Origin: Acidovorax sp. sif1233
GTDB taxonomy: Bacteria; Pseudomonadota; Gammaproteobacteria; Burkholderiales; Burkholderiaceae_C
Length of the DNA: 64,000 nt
Direction: 5' to 3'
Assembly (NCBI RefSeq): GCF_019218755.1
Contig: NZ_JAHUWZ010000001.1
Location: 620,001-684,000 of the forward strand
Below are positions 8,536 to 17,509 of this stretch, one piece after another (position 1 is the stretch's first letter; the number at the start of each line of letters is the position of its first letter). The translations under genes were made by a program, and so were the position numbers. Below the pieces are notes generated by a model. That model worked only from the letters and a program-made list of their open reading frames with translations. It ran no database searches and was not told the DNA's origin.

Positions 8536-10116
8536 ATGCTTTCTTCATTCTTTTCTCGCTTGATCGCCTGCCTGCTGTTGTGCACAACGGTGCAGGCGCA
8601 CGCGCTCACGGCCGAGGCTGCACGGGCCATGGCGGCGGGTGATACCGACGACCGGATCGCCGCGCTGCAGAAAGCCATCGCCACGCCCGACGAGGCCACG
8701 TTGGCGTTTATCCGCGCGATGGGTGACGACGCCGTGAAGATCGCGGGCGACAAGGCCATCGTGATCAAGGGCGACAAGGGGCTGGACCCCGTGACCGGCG
8801 CCGAGGTGCCGGTGCCTGACGACGCCGAAGACATCGTCAACAACAATCGCATGCGCGGCGAGTTCGACACTGCATTGGCTTCGCTCCAGCTGATGTCCAC
8901 CGACATTGCACAACGCCGCAGCGCCATCGAAGCGCTGCGCGAGGAGACCGACGAGGCCCGCCTGCCGCTGGTTGAGAAGGCCCTGGCCGCCGAGCAGGAC
9001 GCAGCTCTCAAGGGGCGCCTGGCCAGCATCCGCGCGCGCATCCTCCTGAGCAGCAGCGATGCCGCCAATCGCCTGGAAGCCGCCCAGCACCTGGCCGCCA
9101 GTGGCAACCCCGCCACGCGCACGGTGCTGCTGGAGCAACTGCGCAACGAACAAGATCCCAAGGTCAAGGCCGCGCTGCAGGCGGCACTCAAGACGGTGGA
9201 AGACAGCCTGCAATGGGGCGAGCGTCTGGCGGCGATGTTCACGGGCATCAGCCTGGGCTCCATCCTGCTGCTGGTGGCGCTGGGCCTGGCCATCACCTAC
9301 GGCCTCATGGGCGTGATCAACATGGCCCATGGCGAGCTGATGATGATCGGCGCCTACGCCACCTACGTCATGCAGGGCGTGTTCCAGCGCTACTTTCCGG
9401 GCGCGTTCGACTGGTACCTGGTGGCCGCCGTGCCCGCCGCCTTCATGGCCTCGGCGCTCATGGGCGCGGTGCTCGAGCGCGGCGTGATCCGCTTCCTGTA
9501 CGGCCGCCCGCTGGAGACCTTGCTGGCCACCTGGGGCATCAGCCTGATGCTGCAGCAGCTGGTGCGCAGCGTGTTCGGCGCGCAGAACGTGGGTGTGGAA
9601 AACCCCTCGTGGATGAGCGGCGGCGTGCAGCTCATGGAGAACCTGCAGCTGCCCTGGAACCGCGTGATCATCGTGGCGTTTGCGCTGGCGGTGCTGGGCG
9701 GCGTGGCCTTTCTCATCAGCAAGACGCGCCTGGGTTTGTTCGTGCGCGGCGTCACGCAGAACCGCCCCATCGCCTCGTGCATGGGTGTGAACACGGCGCG
9801 TGTCGATACCTACGCCTTCGCGCTGGGCTCCGGCATTGCGGGCCTGGCAGGCTGTGCCCTCAGCCAGGTGGGCAATGTGGGCCCGGACCTGGGCCAGGGC
9901 TATATCGTCGATTCGTTCATGGTGGTGGTGCTCGGCGGCGTGGGCCAGCTGGCCGGCACCGTGTACGCCGCGCTGGGCCTGGGCGTGCTCAACAAGTTCC
10001 TCGAAGGCTGGACGGGCGCCGTGCTGGCCAAGATCGCCGTGCTGGTGTTCATCATCATCTTCATCCAGAAGCGGCCGCAGGGCATCTTCGCCGTGAAAGG
10101 CCGCACTGCGGACTGA
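8536..10116 (+). CDS. urtB: Urea ABC transporter, permease UrtB
   Basis: The first membrane subunit of the urea importer, 526 residues. It has a signal-like N-terminus (about 1-22) and a long periplasmic region (about 23-225) with alpha-helical, HEAT-like sequence typical of UrtB and absent from LivH. The LivH-type permease domain starts near LGSILLLVALGLAITYGLMG and contains GVINMAHGELMMIGAYATY, a clear family signature. The ATG at 8536 was chosen because it opens the signal sequence; no strong ribosome-binding site precedes it, and the family B repeat occupies the region just upstream. It is in the same operon as urtC, 15 bases downstream. Confidence 0.95.
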   Translation: MLSSFFSRLIACLLLCTTVQAHALTAEAARAMAAGDTDDRIAALQKAIATPDEATLAFIRAMGDDAVKIAGDKAIVIKGDKGLDPVTGAEVPVPDDAEDIVNNNRMRGEFDTALASLQLMSTDIAQRRSAIEALREETDEARLPLVEKALAAEQDAALKGRLASIRARILLSSSDAANRLEAAQHLAASGNPATRTVLLEQLRNEQDPKVKAALQAALKTVEDSLQWGERLAAMFTGISLGSILLLVALGLAITYGLMGVINMAHGELMMIGAYATYVMQGVFQRYFPGAFDWYLVAAVPAAFMASALMGAVLERGVIRFLYGRPLETLLATWGISLMLQQLVRSVFGAQNVGVENPSWMSGGVQLMENLQLPWNRVIIVAFALAVLGGVAFLISKTRLGLFVRGVTQNRPIASCMGVNTARVDTYAFALGSGIAGLAGCALSQVGNVGPDLGQGYIVDSFMVVVLGGVGQLAGTVYAALGLGVLNKFLEGWTGAVLAKIAVLVFIIIFIQKRPQGIFAVKGRTAD

Positions 10117-10131
10117 AGGGCGAGCCATACC

Positions 10132-11268
10132 ATGACCACCAAGCTTTCTCTTTCTCTTCAACTGCCCGCACCCGCGCCGCTGCTCACGCGCGGCGGCTGG
10201 TCGGCCTTCATCGTGGCGCTCATCGTGGTGTGCGCCGTGGCACCCGTGCTCAACCTGTGGGTGCCGGCCGGCAGTGCGCTGCACCTGTCCGACTACGCCG
10301 TGGCGCTGCTCGGCAAGATCATGTGCTACGCCATCTGCGCGCTGGCCATGGACCTGATCTGGGGCTACACCGGCATCCTGAGCCTGGGCCATGGCCTGTT
10401 CTTCGCGCTCGGCGGCTATGTGATGGGCATGTACCTCATGCGCCAGATTGGCCGCGACGGCAACTACCAGAGCGACCTGCCCGACTTCATGGTCTTCCTC
10501 GACTGGAAGGAGTTGCCCTGGCACTGGATGCTGTCCGACAGCTTCGTCGCCACGCTCATCCTGGTGGTGGTCGTGCCCGGCATCGTGGCCTTCGTGTTCG
10601 GCTACTTCGCGTTCCGCTCGCGCATCAAGGGCGTGTATTTCTCGATCATCACGCAGGCCATGACGTATGCGGCCATGCTGCTGTTCTTCCGCAACGAGAC
10701 GGGCTTTGGCGGCAACAACGGCTTCACGGATTTCAAGCGCATCCTGGGCCAGCCCATCGCCACGCAGAACATGCGCATGCTGCTGTTCGTGATGACGGGC
10801 GTCACGCTCTTGGTGTTCTTCCTGCTGGCGCGCTGGCTGGTGCGCAGCAAGTTCGGCCGCGTGCTGCAGGCGGTGCGCGATGCCGAGACGCGCGTCATGT
10901 TCTCGGGCTACTCGCCGCTGCCCTACAAGCTCACCATCTGGACCATCAGCGCCATGATGTGCGGCGTGGCGGGCGCGCTGTACGTGCCCCAGGTCGGCAT
11001 CATCAACCCCGGCGAGATGAGCGCCGCCAACTCCATCGAGATCGCGGTGTGGGCCGCGGTGGGCGGCCGTGCCACGCTGATCGGACCCATCGTGGGCGCC
11101 TTCATCGTCAATGGTGCCAAGAGCTGGCTCACCGTGACTGCGCCGGAGTTCTGGCTGTATTTCCTCGGTGCGCTGTTCATCGCCGTGACGCTGTTCCTGC
11201 CCGATGGCGTGGTGGGCCTGGTGAAGAAGCTGAAGAAAAACAAGAAGACCGAAGGAGCCGCGCCATGA
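10132..11268 (+). CDS. urtC: Urea ABC transporter, permease UrtC
   Basis: The 378-residue second membrane subunit of the urea importer, LivM-like. It has about nine to ten hydrophobic segments and the conserved ALAMDLIWGYTGILSLGHGLFFALGGY stretch near residue 64, diagnostic of UrtC/LivM permeases. The Lys-rich tail (KKLKKNKKTEG) lies in the cytosol. A ribosome-binding site (AAGGGCGAG) precedes the ATG. Its TGA stop overlaps the urtD start in an ATGA arrangement, so translation of the permease and ATPase is coupled. Confidence 0.95.
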   Translation: MTTKLSLSLQLPAPAPLLTRGGWSAFIVALIVVCAVAPVLNLWVPAGSALHLSDYAVALLGKIMCYAICALAMDLIWGYTGILSLGHGLFFALGGYVMGMYLMRQIGRDGNYQSDLPDFMVFLDWKELPWHWMLSDSFVATLILVVVVPGIVAFVFGYFAFRSRIKGVYFSIITQAMTYAAMLLFFRNETGFGGNNGFTDFKRILGQPIATQNMRMLLFVMTGVTLLVFFLLARWLVRSKFGRVLQAVRDAETRVMFSGYSPLPYKLTIWTISAMMCGVAGALYVPQVGIINPGEMSAANSIEIAVWAAVGGRATLIGPIVGAFIVNGAKSWLTVTAPEFWLYFLGALFIAVTLFLPDGVVGLVKKLKKNKKTEGAAP

Positions 11269-12140
11269 CACCCGATCTGATGGACGAAGGCGCAAGGCGC
11301 CTAGAGGCCAGGCTGGCGCCCGCCGCCCTGGGCCAGACCGAATCCGGTGGCCGGGCTGCAGGCTTCTCGCGCATCGCCACGCCCGGCGAGGTGGACATCA
11401 CCCACGGCCGCATCCTGTACCTGGAAGACGTGAACGTGAGCTTCGACGGCTTCAAGGCCATCAACAACCTGAGCCTCGATATCGCGCCCGGCGAGCTGCG
11501 CTGCATCATCGGGCCCAACGGTGCCGGCAAGACGACGATGATGGACATCATCACCGGCAAGACGCGGCCCGACAGCGGCACGGTGTACTTTGGTTCCACC
11601 ATCGACCTCTTGCGCCACAACGAGCCCGAGATCGCGAGCCTGGGGATTGGCCGCAAGTTCCAGAAACCCACGGTGTTCGAGCAGCTCAGCGTGTTCGAGA
11701 ACCTGGAGCTGGCCTTGAAGACGCACAAGGGCGTGACGTCGAGCATGTTCTTCCGGCTGGATTCTGCGCAGTCGGACCGGCTGGCGGAGATCCTGCACAC
11801 CATCCACCTGGCCGACAGCGTGGCGCGCATGGCAGGGAACCTGAGCCATGGGCAAAAGCAGTGGCTGGAGATCGGGATGCTGCTGATGCAGGACCCCAAG
11901 CTGCTGTTACTCGACGAGCCCGTGGCGGGCATGACGGACGAGGAGACGGCGCGCACGGCGGAGCTGTTCCTCACGCTCAAGGGCAAGCACTCGCTGATGG
12001 TGGTGGAGCATGACATGGGGTTCATCCGCACGATTTCGGAGATCGTGACCGTGTTGTGCGACGGGGCGGTGCTGGCGCAGGGCACGCTGGACCAGGTGCA
12101 GGCGGATGAGCGGGTGATCGAGGTCTATCTGGGGCGGTGA
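11265..12140 (+). CDS. urtD: Urea ABC transporter, ATP-binding protein UrtD
   Basis: One of two ATPases driving urea import, 291 residues, LivG-like. The Walker A motif is GPNGAGKT (83-90), the signature is LSHGQKQWLEIG, and the Walker B is LLLLDEPVAGM. An N-terminal extension of about 45 residues precedes the ABC domain, longer than in typical LivG. The ATG overlaps the urtC stop by four bases. The following 168-base gap before urtE carries a family A repeat, the only loose spacing in the last three genes of the operon. Confidence 0.95.
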   Translation: MTPDLMDEGARRLEARLAPAALGQTESGGRAAGFSRIATPGEVDITHGRILYLEDVNVSFDGFKAINNLSLDIAPGELRCIIGPNGAGKTTMMDIITGKTRPDSGTVYFGSTIDLLRHNEPEIASLGIGRKFQKPTVFEQLSVFENLELALKTHKGVTSSMFFRLDSAQSDRLAEILHTIHLADSVARMAGNLSHGQKQWLEIGMLLMQDPKLLLLDEPVAGMTDEETARTAELFLTLKGKHSLMVVEHDMGFIRTISEIVTVLCDGAVLAQGTLDQVQADERVIEVYLGR

Positions 12141-12240
12141 TGGAGCTTGCCTGTTCTCTTTTCCTGGCGGGCGGTGGGCTGTTGCGAAGGCTGGGGCCGG
12201 GGCGACTCTCGGAATCCGGACTCGGCACAGGCGCACCGAA

Positions 12241-12298
12241 TGCTTCTAAATTCATAGCTGCTGGCGCTTGATGAACAAGCGCCAGAGGTCCAAAACAC
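12241..12298 (+). repeat. Family A palindromic repeat between urtD and urtE
   Basis: The element contains a weak first stem ending in ATAGC and then a perfect eight-base stem GGCGCTTG-ATGAA-CAAGCGCC, followed by AGAGGTCCAAAAC. It separates urtD from urtE inside a transport operon whose parts must be made together, so any effect on termination or stability would alter subunit balance. Confidence 0.88.
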
Positions 12299-12308
12299 TC
12301 CAAGTACC

Positions 12309-13001
12309 ATGCTCACCGTCCAGAACATCAACCAGTACTACGGCGGCTCCCACATCCTGCGTGATGTGAGCCTCACGGCGCAGTCCGGCAAGGTCACCGT
12401 GCTGCTCGGCCGCAACGGCGTCGGCAAGACCACGCTGCTCAAAAGCCTCATGGGCCTGGTTCCCATCAGGAGCGGGGGCATCACGTTCGACGGCAAGCCC
12501 ATCGACAAGGCCACGCCGTACGACCGTGCCCGCGCAGGCATCGGCTTTGTCCCCCAGGGGCGCGAGATTTTCGGCCGCCTCACGGTGGAAGAAAACCTGC
12601 GCATGGGCCTGGCCTACAAGAGCGGCGCCACCCCCGTGCCGCCACACCTGTACGAGCTGTTCCCCGTGCTCAAGCAGATGCTCGGCCGCCGGGGCGGCGA
12701 CCTTTCGGGCGGGCAGCAGCAGCAGCTGGCCATCGCCCGGGCGCTGGCGCCGGGGCCGCGCCTCTTGATCCTGGACGAGCCCACCGAGGGCATCCAGCCC
12801 AGCATCATCAAGGACATCGGCCGCGTGATCCGCATGCTGGCCGACAAGGGCGAGATGGCCATCCTGCTGTGCGAGCAGTACTACGACTTCGCGCAGGAGC
12901 TGGCCGACGACTACCTGGTGATGGAGCGTGGTGAGGTCATCGCGCGCGGCCCTGGCAGCGAGATGGAGGCCAAGGGCATCCGCAACCTCGTCGCGATCTG
13001 A
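12309..13001 (+). CDS. urtE: Urea ABC transporter, ATP-binding protein UrtE
   Basis: The second ATPase of the urea importer, 230 residues, LivF-like. It shows Walker A GRNGVGKT (34-41), signature LSGGQQQQLAIARAL, Walker B LLILDEP and the family phrase TEGIQPSIIKDIGRVI. Length and motifs are normal for UrtE, including the substitution of N-x-x-G-V in the P-loop. It is the last gene of the operon; the convergent phosphatase gene ends five bases later. The urease genes that often follow urtE in related genomes are not here. Confidence 0.95.
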   Translation: MLTVQNINQYYGGSHILRDVSLTAQSGKVTVLLGRNGVGKTTLLKSLMGLVPIRSGGITFDGKPIDKATPYDRARAGIGFVPQGREIFGRLTVEENLRMGLAYKSGATPVPPHLYELFPVLKQMLGRRGGDLSGGQQQQLAIARALAPGPRLLILDEPTEGIQPSIIKDIGRVIRMLADKGEMAILLCEQYYDFAQELADDYLVMERGEVIARGPGSEMEAKGIRNLVAI

Positions 13002-13005
13002 TGGC

Positions 13006-13848
13006 TCATGGCCGTTGCGCCGCAGCGCCGGGGGCGGGGCCGCGCCAGCGCGACACACTCTCCATGATCAGCACCGTGCACACCATCCAGGTGCCGCCCA
13101 GCAGCCAGCCCGCGAGCACATCGCTGGCGTAGTGCACGTGCAGCACCACGCGGCTCCAGCCGGTGGTGAAGATGAACGCGCCGGCCAGGAGCGCCGCGGG
13201 TGCGTGCCAGGGGCGGGGCAGCAGCCGCGTGGCCAGGTAGGCCAGCATCGCGTACGCCACCATCGACGCGCTGCTGTGGCCGCTGGGAAAGCTGTAGCCC
13301 TGGGCCTGGGCCACGCCGTGCACGTGCTCGGGCCGGACACGCTCGAACACCTCCTTGAGGACTTTGGTCAGGGCGCCGTTTCCCGCCATGGCGACGAACC
13401 AGCCCGTGGCCAGCAGCCGGTGCCGGCGCAGCCACAGCGCCAGGGCCACCGCCAGCGTCAGCCCGGCCAGCACCCCCGAGTCCCCCAGGTGGGTGAGCGT
13501 GGCGAACCAGCGCAGCACGGCGGTGTCCGCCTGCGCGCGCAGGCCGTCGGCAAGGGCGTCGTCCAGCACGCCCCAGCGGCCATCGGCGGCGCGCCCGCTG
13601 TCGGCCAGCTCCGCCATCGCGGCGCCCGCCAGCACCAGAGTGCAGGCCGACGCGCCCATCGCCGCGATCATCACCCAGCGCGCCCGTGCCGGCAGGAGCC
13701 GGCGCAGCGGCGGGGCCGCGCGGCGCAGGCCGCGCAGGCCCGCCAGGCCGCCCAGCCCCAGCAGCGCGAAGGCGAGCGTGCCCGCCCACCACCAGACCAT
13801 GGGGTGCTGCGCCAGCAGGGCGCCAATGTCGGATGCGGGGAGGGTCAT
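13006..13848 (-). CDS. PAP2 superfamily membrane phosphatase
   Basis: A 280-residue integral membrane protein with about six hydrophobic segments and the complete acid-phosphatase signature: K165-x6-RP (KEVFERVRP), PSGH (188-191) and SRxxxxxHxxxD (S232 to D243). Such enzymes dephosphorylate lipid phosphates such as phosphatidic acid, phosphatidylglycerophosphate or undecaprenyl pyrophosphate on the periplasmic side. A lipid kinase gene (14138) lies divergently upstream, so a role in lipid phosphate turnover is a reasonable inference, but the two could be unrelated. The 289-base gap between them holds no further gene I can support. Confidence 0.88.
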   Translation of the reverse strand: MTLPASDIGALLAQHPMVWWWAGTLAFALLGLGGLAGLRGLRRAAPPLRRLLPARARWVMIAAMGASACTLVLAGAAMAELADSGRAADGRWGVLDDALADGLRAQADTAVLRWFATLTHLGDSGVLAGLTLAVALALWLRRHRLLATGWFVAMAGNGALTKVLKEVFERVRPEHVHGVAQAQGYSFPSGHSSASMVAYAMLAYLATRLLPRPWHAPAALLAGAFIFTTGWSRVVLHVHYASDVLAGWLLGGTWMVCTVLIMESVSRWRGPAPGAAAQRP

Positions 13849-14137
13849 GGGTTGCGGGGCGGCGTCAGCTTCTTCTTCGCCAGGCTAGGAGGGAGCCCGC
13901 GTTTGTACCGGAGTTCCCAGCGGCCCTGCCGGGCATGGGTGAATCGTCGTGGCGCCGTGGCGCTGCCCCGGCCCTGTCGGCGGGCGCTGACAGGGCAAAG
14001 GCGTGGCTACCGGCTGCGCATGGGCTGCCCGCCCGCCATCATCGGACGACCGCACCGCAATCCCCGGCGCGCAGCCAGCACGGTGCCGGCCTGGCGCCCG
14101 GGTCCGGTGCCGCAGCCTGTTGCAGACCTTTCTCTTC

Positions 14138-15217
14138 ATGACACCTTCAGAGCGTCCCGTTCCTGCCCGGCCCCACGGCCCCATCCACCTGGTGGTGCCC
14201 CGGCGCCCCGGCGCCGACCTGGACCTGCTGCGCGCCAAGCTCGAGGGCGTCTCGGCCCTGCAGGCGCACAACCTGGTGTGGCACGTGCCGGACCAGCGCG
14301 GCGACATCGTGGCGCTGGCGGGCGAGGCGGCGCATGCCGCGCGCGCCGACGGTGGCCTGGTGGTGGCCGCGGGCGGCGACGGCACCATCAACGCGGTGGC
14401 CGCCGCGGTCCTGCGCCTGGGGGTGCCCATGGGGGTGGTGCCGATGGGCACCTTCAACTATTTCAGCCGCGAACACGGCCTGGCGCTGGACCCCGAGGTG
14501 GCCGTGCAGGATCTGCTGCAGGCCCTGCATGCGGGCGACATGCGCCCCGTGCAGGTGGGCTATGTGAACCGCCAGCTGTTCGTGGTCAACGCCAGTGTCG
14601 GCCTGTACCCCAAGCTGCTGGCCGAGCGCGAGAAGGCGTCGCGGCGCTTTGGCCGCTCGCGCCTGGTGGCCGTGGCGTCGGCGGTGTGGAGCATGTTCCG
14701 GCCCGCGGCCGGCCGCCGCTGGCGTGTGGTGATGAAGACCCACGAGGGCGCACGGGACCGGCAGGAGGAGCACCTGGTCACCACGCTGTTCGTGGGCAAC
14801 AACCCGCTGCAGCTCGACCGCATGGGCCTGCCCCAGGCGCAGATGGTGGCCGATGGCGGCAAGATGGCCGTCGTGCTGCTGCAGCCCCAGGGCCGCTGGG
14901 CCGTGGCGCGCACGGTGTGGAACGCGGCCACCGGCCAGCTCGACAGGGACGGCGCGGTGACCAGCGTGGCGTGCACGGAGCTGACGGTGGCCCCGGCCAG
15001 CTGGCGCCCGCCGCAGGTCAAGGTGGCTTTCGACGGCGAGCGCGCGTGGATGGCGCCGCCCCTGCATTTCCGGATCAGCGCGCGGCCGCTGTGGCTGGTG
15101 GCCTCGTCCACGCTGATCCGTGACGATGCCTCCGCGCCCGCGCCGCCGGCTGCCATGCCCGTGCAGCACGAAGGGGCGCCGGCCGCCCCTCCGGTGGAAG
15201 GGATGCTGCCGGCATGA
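14138..15217 (+). CDS. Diacylglycerol kinase family lipid kinase
   Basis: A 359-residue protein of the YegS/DAGK catalytic family. The nucleotide-binding GGDGTINAVAAAV motif is present at about residue 77, followed by GVVPMGTFNYFSREH, the typical second motif. Such kinases phosphorylate diacylglycerol, sphingoid bases or related lipids at the inner membrane face. The C-terminal 25 residues are Ala/Pro-rich and probably disordered. The ATG at 14138 was chosen because the upstream in-frame extension is not protein-like; the ribosome-binding site is weak. It is followed after 40 bases by a metallophosphoesterase gene on the same strand, so the two are probably co-transcribed. Confidence 0.85.
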   Translation: MTPSERPVPARPHGPIHLVVPRRPGADLDLLRAKLEGVSALQAHNLVWHVPDQRGDIVALAGEAAHAARADGGLVVAAGGDGTINAVAAAVLRLGVPMGVVPMGTFNYFSREHGLALDPEVAVQDLLQALHAGDMRPVQVGYVNRQLFVVNASVGLYPKLLAEREKASRRFGRSRLVAVASAVWSMFRPAAGRRWRVVMKTHEGARDRQEEHLVTTLFVGNNPLQLDRMGLPQAQMVADGGKMAVVLLQPQGRWAVARTVWNAATGQLDRDGAVTSVACTELTVAPASWRPPQVKVAFDGERAWMAPPLHFRISARPLWLVASSTLIRDDASAPAPPAAMPVQHEGAPAAPPVEGMLPA

Positions 15218-15257
15218 CGCAGCAGCCTGGCCGCCCAGCCCCGTTCGGAGAGTGCCC

Positions 15258-16046
15258 ATGGACGTCCTGATGCACCTGTCGGATCTGCATTTCGGGGCGC
15301 ACGATCCTGACGTGTGCGCCGCGGCCCAGCGGCTGGCGCAGCGGCTGGGGGTGTCGATGGCGGTGGTGTCGGGCGACCTCACGCAGCGTGCCACCGCCAG
15401 CCAGTTCGAGCAGGCCGGGCGTTTTGTGCAGGGCATGCACGCCCGCTCCACCCTGGTGCTCGCGGGCAACCATGACCTGCCGCTGTTTGCCTGGTGGATG
15501 CGCTGGGGGCGGTCGTACGAGCGTTTCGCGAGCCAGTTCGGGGTGGACCACGAACCCGTGCGGCAGGCGGGTGCGTTCTATGTGGTGGGCGTCAACACCA
15601 CGCGTGCCTGGCGGCATGAACGCGGCAGCCTGTCGTCTGCCCAGATCCACCATGTGGCCGACCTCCTGGCCCGCGCCCCCCCCGATGCCTGGCGCATCGT
15701 GGCCAGCCACCACCCCCTGGTGGCGCGCGATCCGGCCGACCGCGCGCACCGCCCCCACCGGGCCGACGAGGCCCTGCAGTGCTGGCGCTCCGCCGGTGCG
15801 CAAATGCTGCTGTCGGGCCACGCCCACCAGCCTGCGCTGCTCAACCCCCTGCCCGGGCTGTGGGCCAGCCACGCGGGCACCGCCGTGTCGTACCGCCTGC
15901 GCCACGGCAGCCCCAACAGCCTGGTGGTGCTGACGGTCGAGGCATCCGGCGCGGCGGAGGGCGGCTGGGCGCGCTATGCCGCCCGCTGGGACTACGACGC
16001 GGCGTCGGGTGAATTCCAGCGCGTGCTGCGGCAGACCGTGGGCTAG
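15258..16046 (+). CDS. Metallophosphoesterase
   Basis: The 262-residue calcineurin-like phosphoesterase shows all five metal-binding blocks in order: SDLHFG (8-13), SGDLTQ, GNHD, SHHPL and GHAHQP. The family includes cyclic nucleotide and phospholipid phosphodiesterases. Its position directly after a lipid kinase gene suggests phospholipid turnover, but the family is too broad to name a substrate. A GGAGAG ribosome-binding site lies before the ATG at 15258. No signal peptide is visible, so it is cytosolic. Confidence 0.88.
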   Translation: MDVLMHLSDLHFGAHDPDVCAAAQRLAQRLGVSMAVVSGDLTQRATASQFEQAGRFVQGMHARSTLVLAGNHDLPLFAWWMRWGRSYERFASQFGVDHEPVRQAGAFYVVGVNTTRAWRHERGSLSSAQIHHVADLLARAPPDAWRIVASHHPLVARDPADRAHRPHRADEALQCWRSAGAQMLLSGHAHQPALLNPLPGLWASHAGTAVSYRLRHGSPNSLVVLTVEASGAAEGGWARYAARWDYDAASGEFQRVLRQTVG

Positions 16047-16080
16047 GGCGGACGGTCCCGGCTCCGTGGCCAGGAAAACT

Positions 16081-16140
16081 GTTGCTATATTTTTGATAGC
16101 TACTGGCGCTTGAAGGGAAAGCGCCAGAGGCTCGAAACAT
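16081..16140 (+). repeat. Family A palindromic repeat
   Basis: A clean copy with both stems: GCTAT ... ATAGC and then GGCGCTT-GAAGGGA-AAGCGCC followed by AGAGGC. It lies in the 291-base gap between the metallophosphoesterase and the adenylate cyclase-PilZ gene; the rest of that gap shows no gene. Confidence 0.88.
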
Positions 16141-16337
16141 CTGAAGTGGCCGCCGCGCGCAGCGGTGGGCGCGCATGCCCCCGCACGCGGGTTCAGGCGG
16201 CGGTGTGGGCGGGCAACGGGGTGTTTTCACCGGTTGACCGGCCGGAGGGCGCCACCTATTCTGGTGGCCTGGCGGGCGGGTCGTGCGGCGGATGCGGGGC
16301 CGGGCCGTGCCGCCGTTTTTGCAGCCTCTCGTCACTC

Positions 16338-17423
16338 ATGCACAAAGAATTCAACCACGATGCGGTGCGCCGGCTGCAGGCGCTGATCGAGCGGGAGACC
16401 GGTGCGCCGCTGGGCGAAGGGGCGCAGGCCGAGATGGCGGCGATCCTGCGCGGCAGCGAATGCCCCGATGGCGCCGCCGCCGAAGGCCTGGCCGTGGCAC
16501 CGCGCGAGGTCACCATCCTGCTGGCGGACCTGCGCGGCTTCACCGCGCTGTCGGGATCGCAGCCGGCGGCGGTGGTCATCGCGGCGCTCAACCGCTGTCT
16601 GGCGCGGCTGAGCGAGGTGGTGTTCAAGCACCAGGGCAGCATCGACAAGTTCATGGGCGACTCGATCATGGTGCTGTTCGGCGCGCCCATGGGGCGCGAC
16701 GACGACGTGGACCGCGCGCTGCTGTGCGCGGTGGAGATGCAGATCGCCATGCGTGACCTGAATCTGGAGCACCTGCGCGAACGCCTGCCGCAGGTGTTTC
16801 TGGGCATTGGCGTGAACACCGGCAACGTGATGGCGGGGCGCTTCGGGTCGGAGCTGTATTCCGAATACACGGTCATCGGCGAAGAGGTGAACCTTGCCTC
16901 GCGCATCGAGGCCTTCAGCCTGCGCGGGCAGGTGCTGATCAGCGAGGCCACCTACCAGCGCTGCTGGGGCCTGGTGTCGGCCACCGCGCCCATGCAGGTG
17001 TACGTGAAGGGCCGCGTGCAGCCGGTGAGCCTGCGCGAGCTGGTGGCGATCCCCTCGCACAAGCTCAAGGTGCCGCGCCAGGAGTTCCGCCGCAGCCACC
17101 GCGTGGACACGCGCCTGCCCTGCCTGTGCCAGCGCATGCAGGACAAGATCATCGTGCCGCACATCGTGCACGCCGCCATCCGCGACATCGGCTACCACGG
17201 CCTGCTGATCGAGGTGGCGGAGCCGGTGGCGCTGCACAGCGAGGTGAAGGTGGAGTTCGACCTCACGCTCGTGGACTACCACGCCACCGACGTGTATGCG
17301 CGCGTGGTCACGCTCAAGCCCGAGCGCGAGCAGTGGCTGGCCGGGCTGGAGTTCACCTCGATCAGCCCCGAGTGCAACGCCAAGGTGCAGATGTTCGTGC
17401 AGCTGCTGGTGGCGGCGCGGTAG
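16338..17423 (+). CDS. Class III adenylate cyclase fused to a PilZ domain
   Basis: A 361-residue two-domain protein. Residues about 53-235 form a class III nucleotide cyclase: metal-binding D64 (ILLADLRGFTAL) and D108 (KFMGDSIM), purine-selecting K104 and T178 (EYTVIG), and transition-state N185 and R189 (VNLASR). The Lys/Thr pair is typical of class IIIb adenylate cyclases, so cAMP is the likely product. Residues about 250-358 resemble a PilZ domain, with an arginine-rich RRSHR start and a D-I-G-Y-H-G motif (283-288) in place of DxSxxG, suggesting cyclic di-GMP binding. The protein may therefore make cAMP under c-di-GMP control. The ATG at 16338 opens the conserved part; it is cytosolic. The PilZ call is less certain than the cyclase call. 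Confidence 0.85.
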   Translation: MHKEFNHDAVRRLQALIERETGAPLGEGAQAEMAAILRGSECPDGAAAEGLAVAPREVTILLADLRGFTALSGSQPAAVVIAALNRCLARLSEVVFKHQGSIDKFMGDSIMVLFGAPMGRDDDVDRALLCAVEMQIAMRDLNLEHLRERLPQVFLGIGVNTGNVMAGRFGSELYSEYTVIGEEVNLASRIEAFSLRGQVLISEATYQRCWGLVSATAPMQVYVKGRVQPVSLRELVAIPSHKLKVPRQEFRRSHRVDTRLPCLCQRMQDKIIVPHIVHAAIRDIGYHGLLIEVAEPVALHSEVKVEFDLTLVDYHATDVYARVVTLKPEREQWLAGLEFTSISPECNAKVQMFVQLLVAAR

Positions 17424-17509
17424 CCGCGGCCTGGGCCGGCAAGGATTCCGCGGGCGGCCTCGCTGGAACCGGCGCGGGGGCGGCGCCTGCGGGGTGGCAC
17501 GCGCCGCTC

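Noticed and set aside
13849-14137. A small gene between the PAP2 phosphatase and the lipid kinase
   Set aside because: The open frames there are low-complexity and have no ribosome-binding site or recognisable motif.
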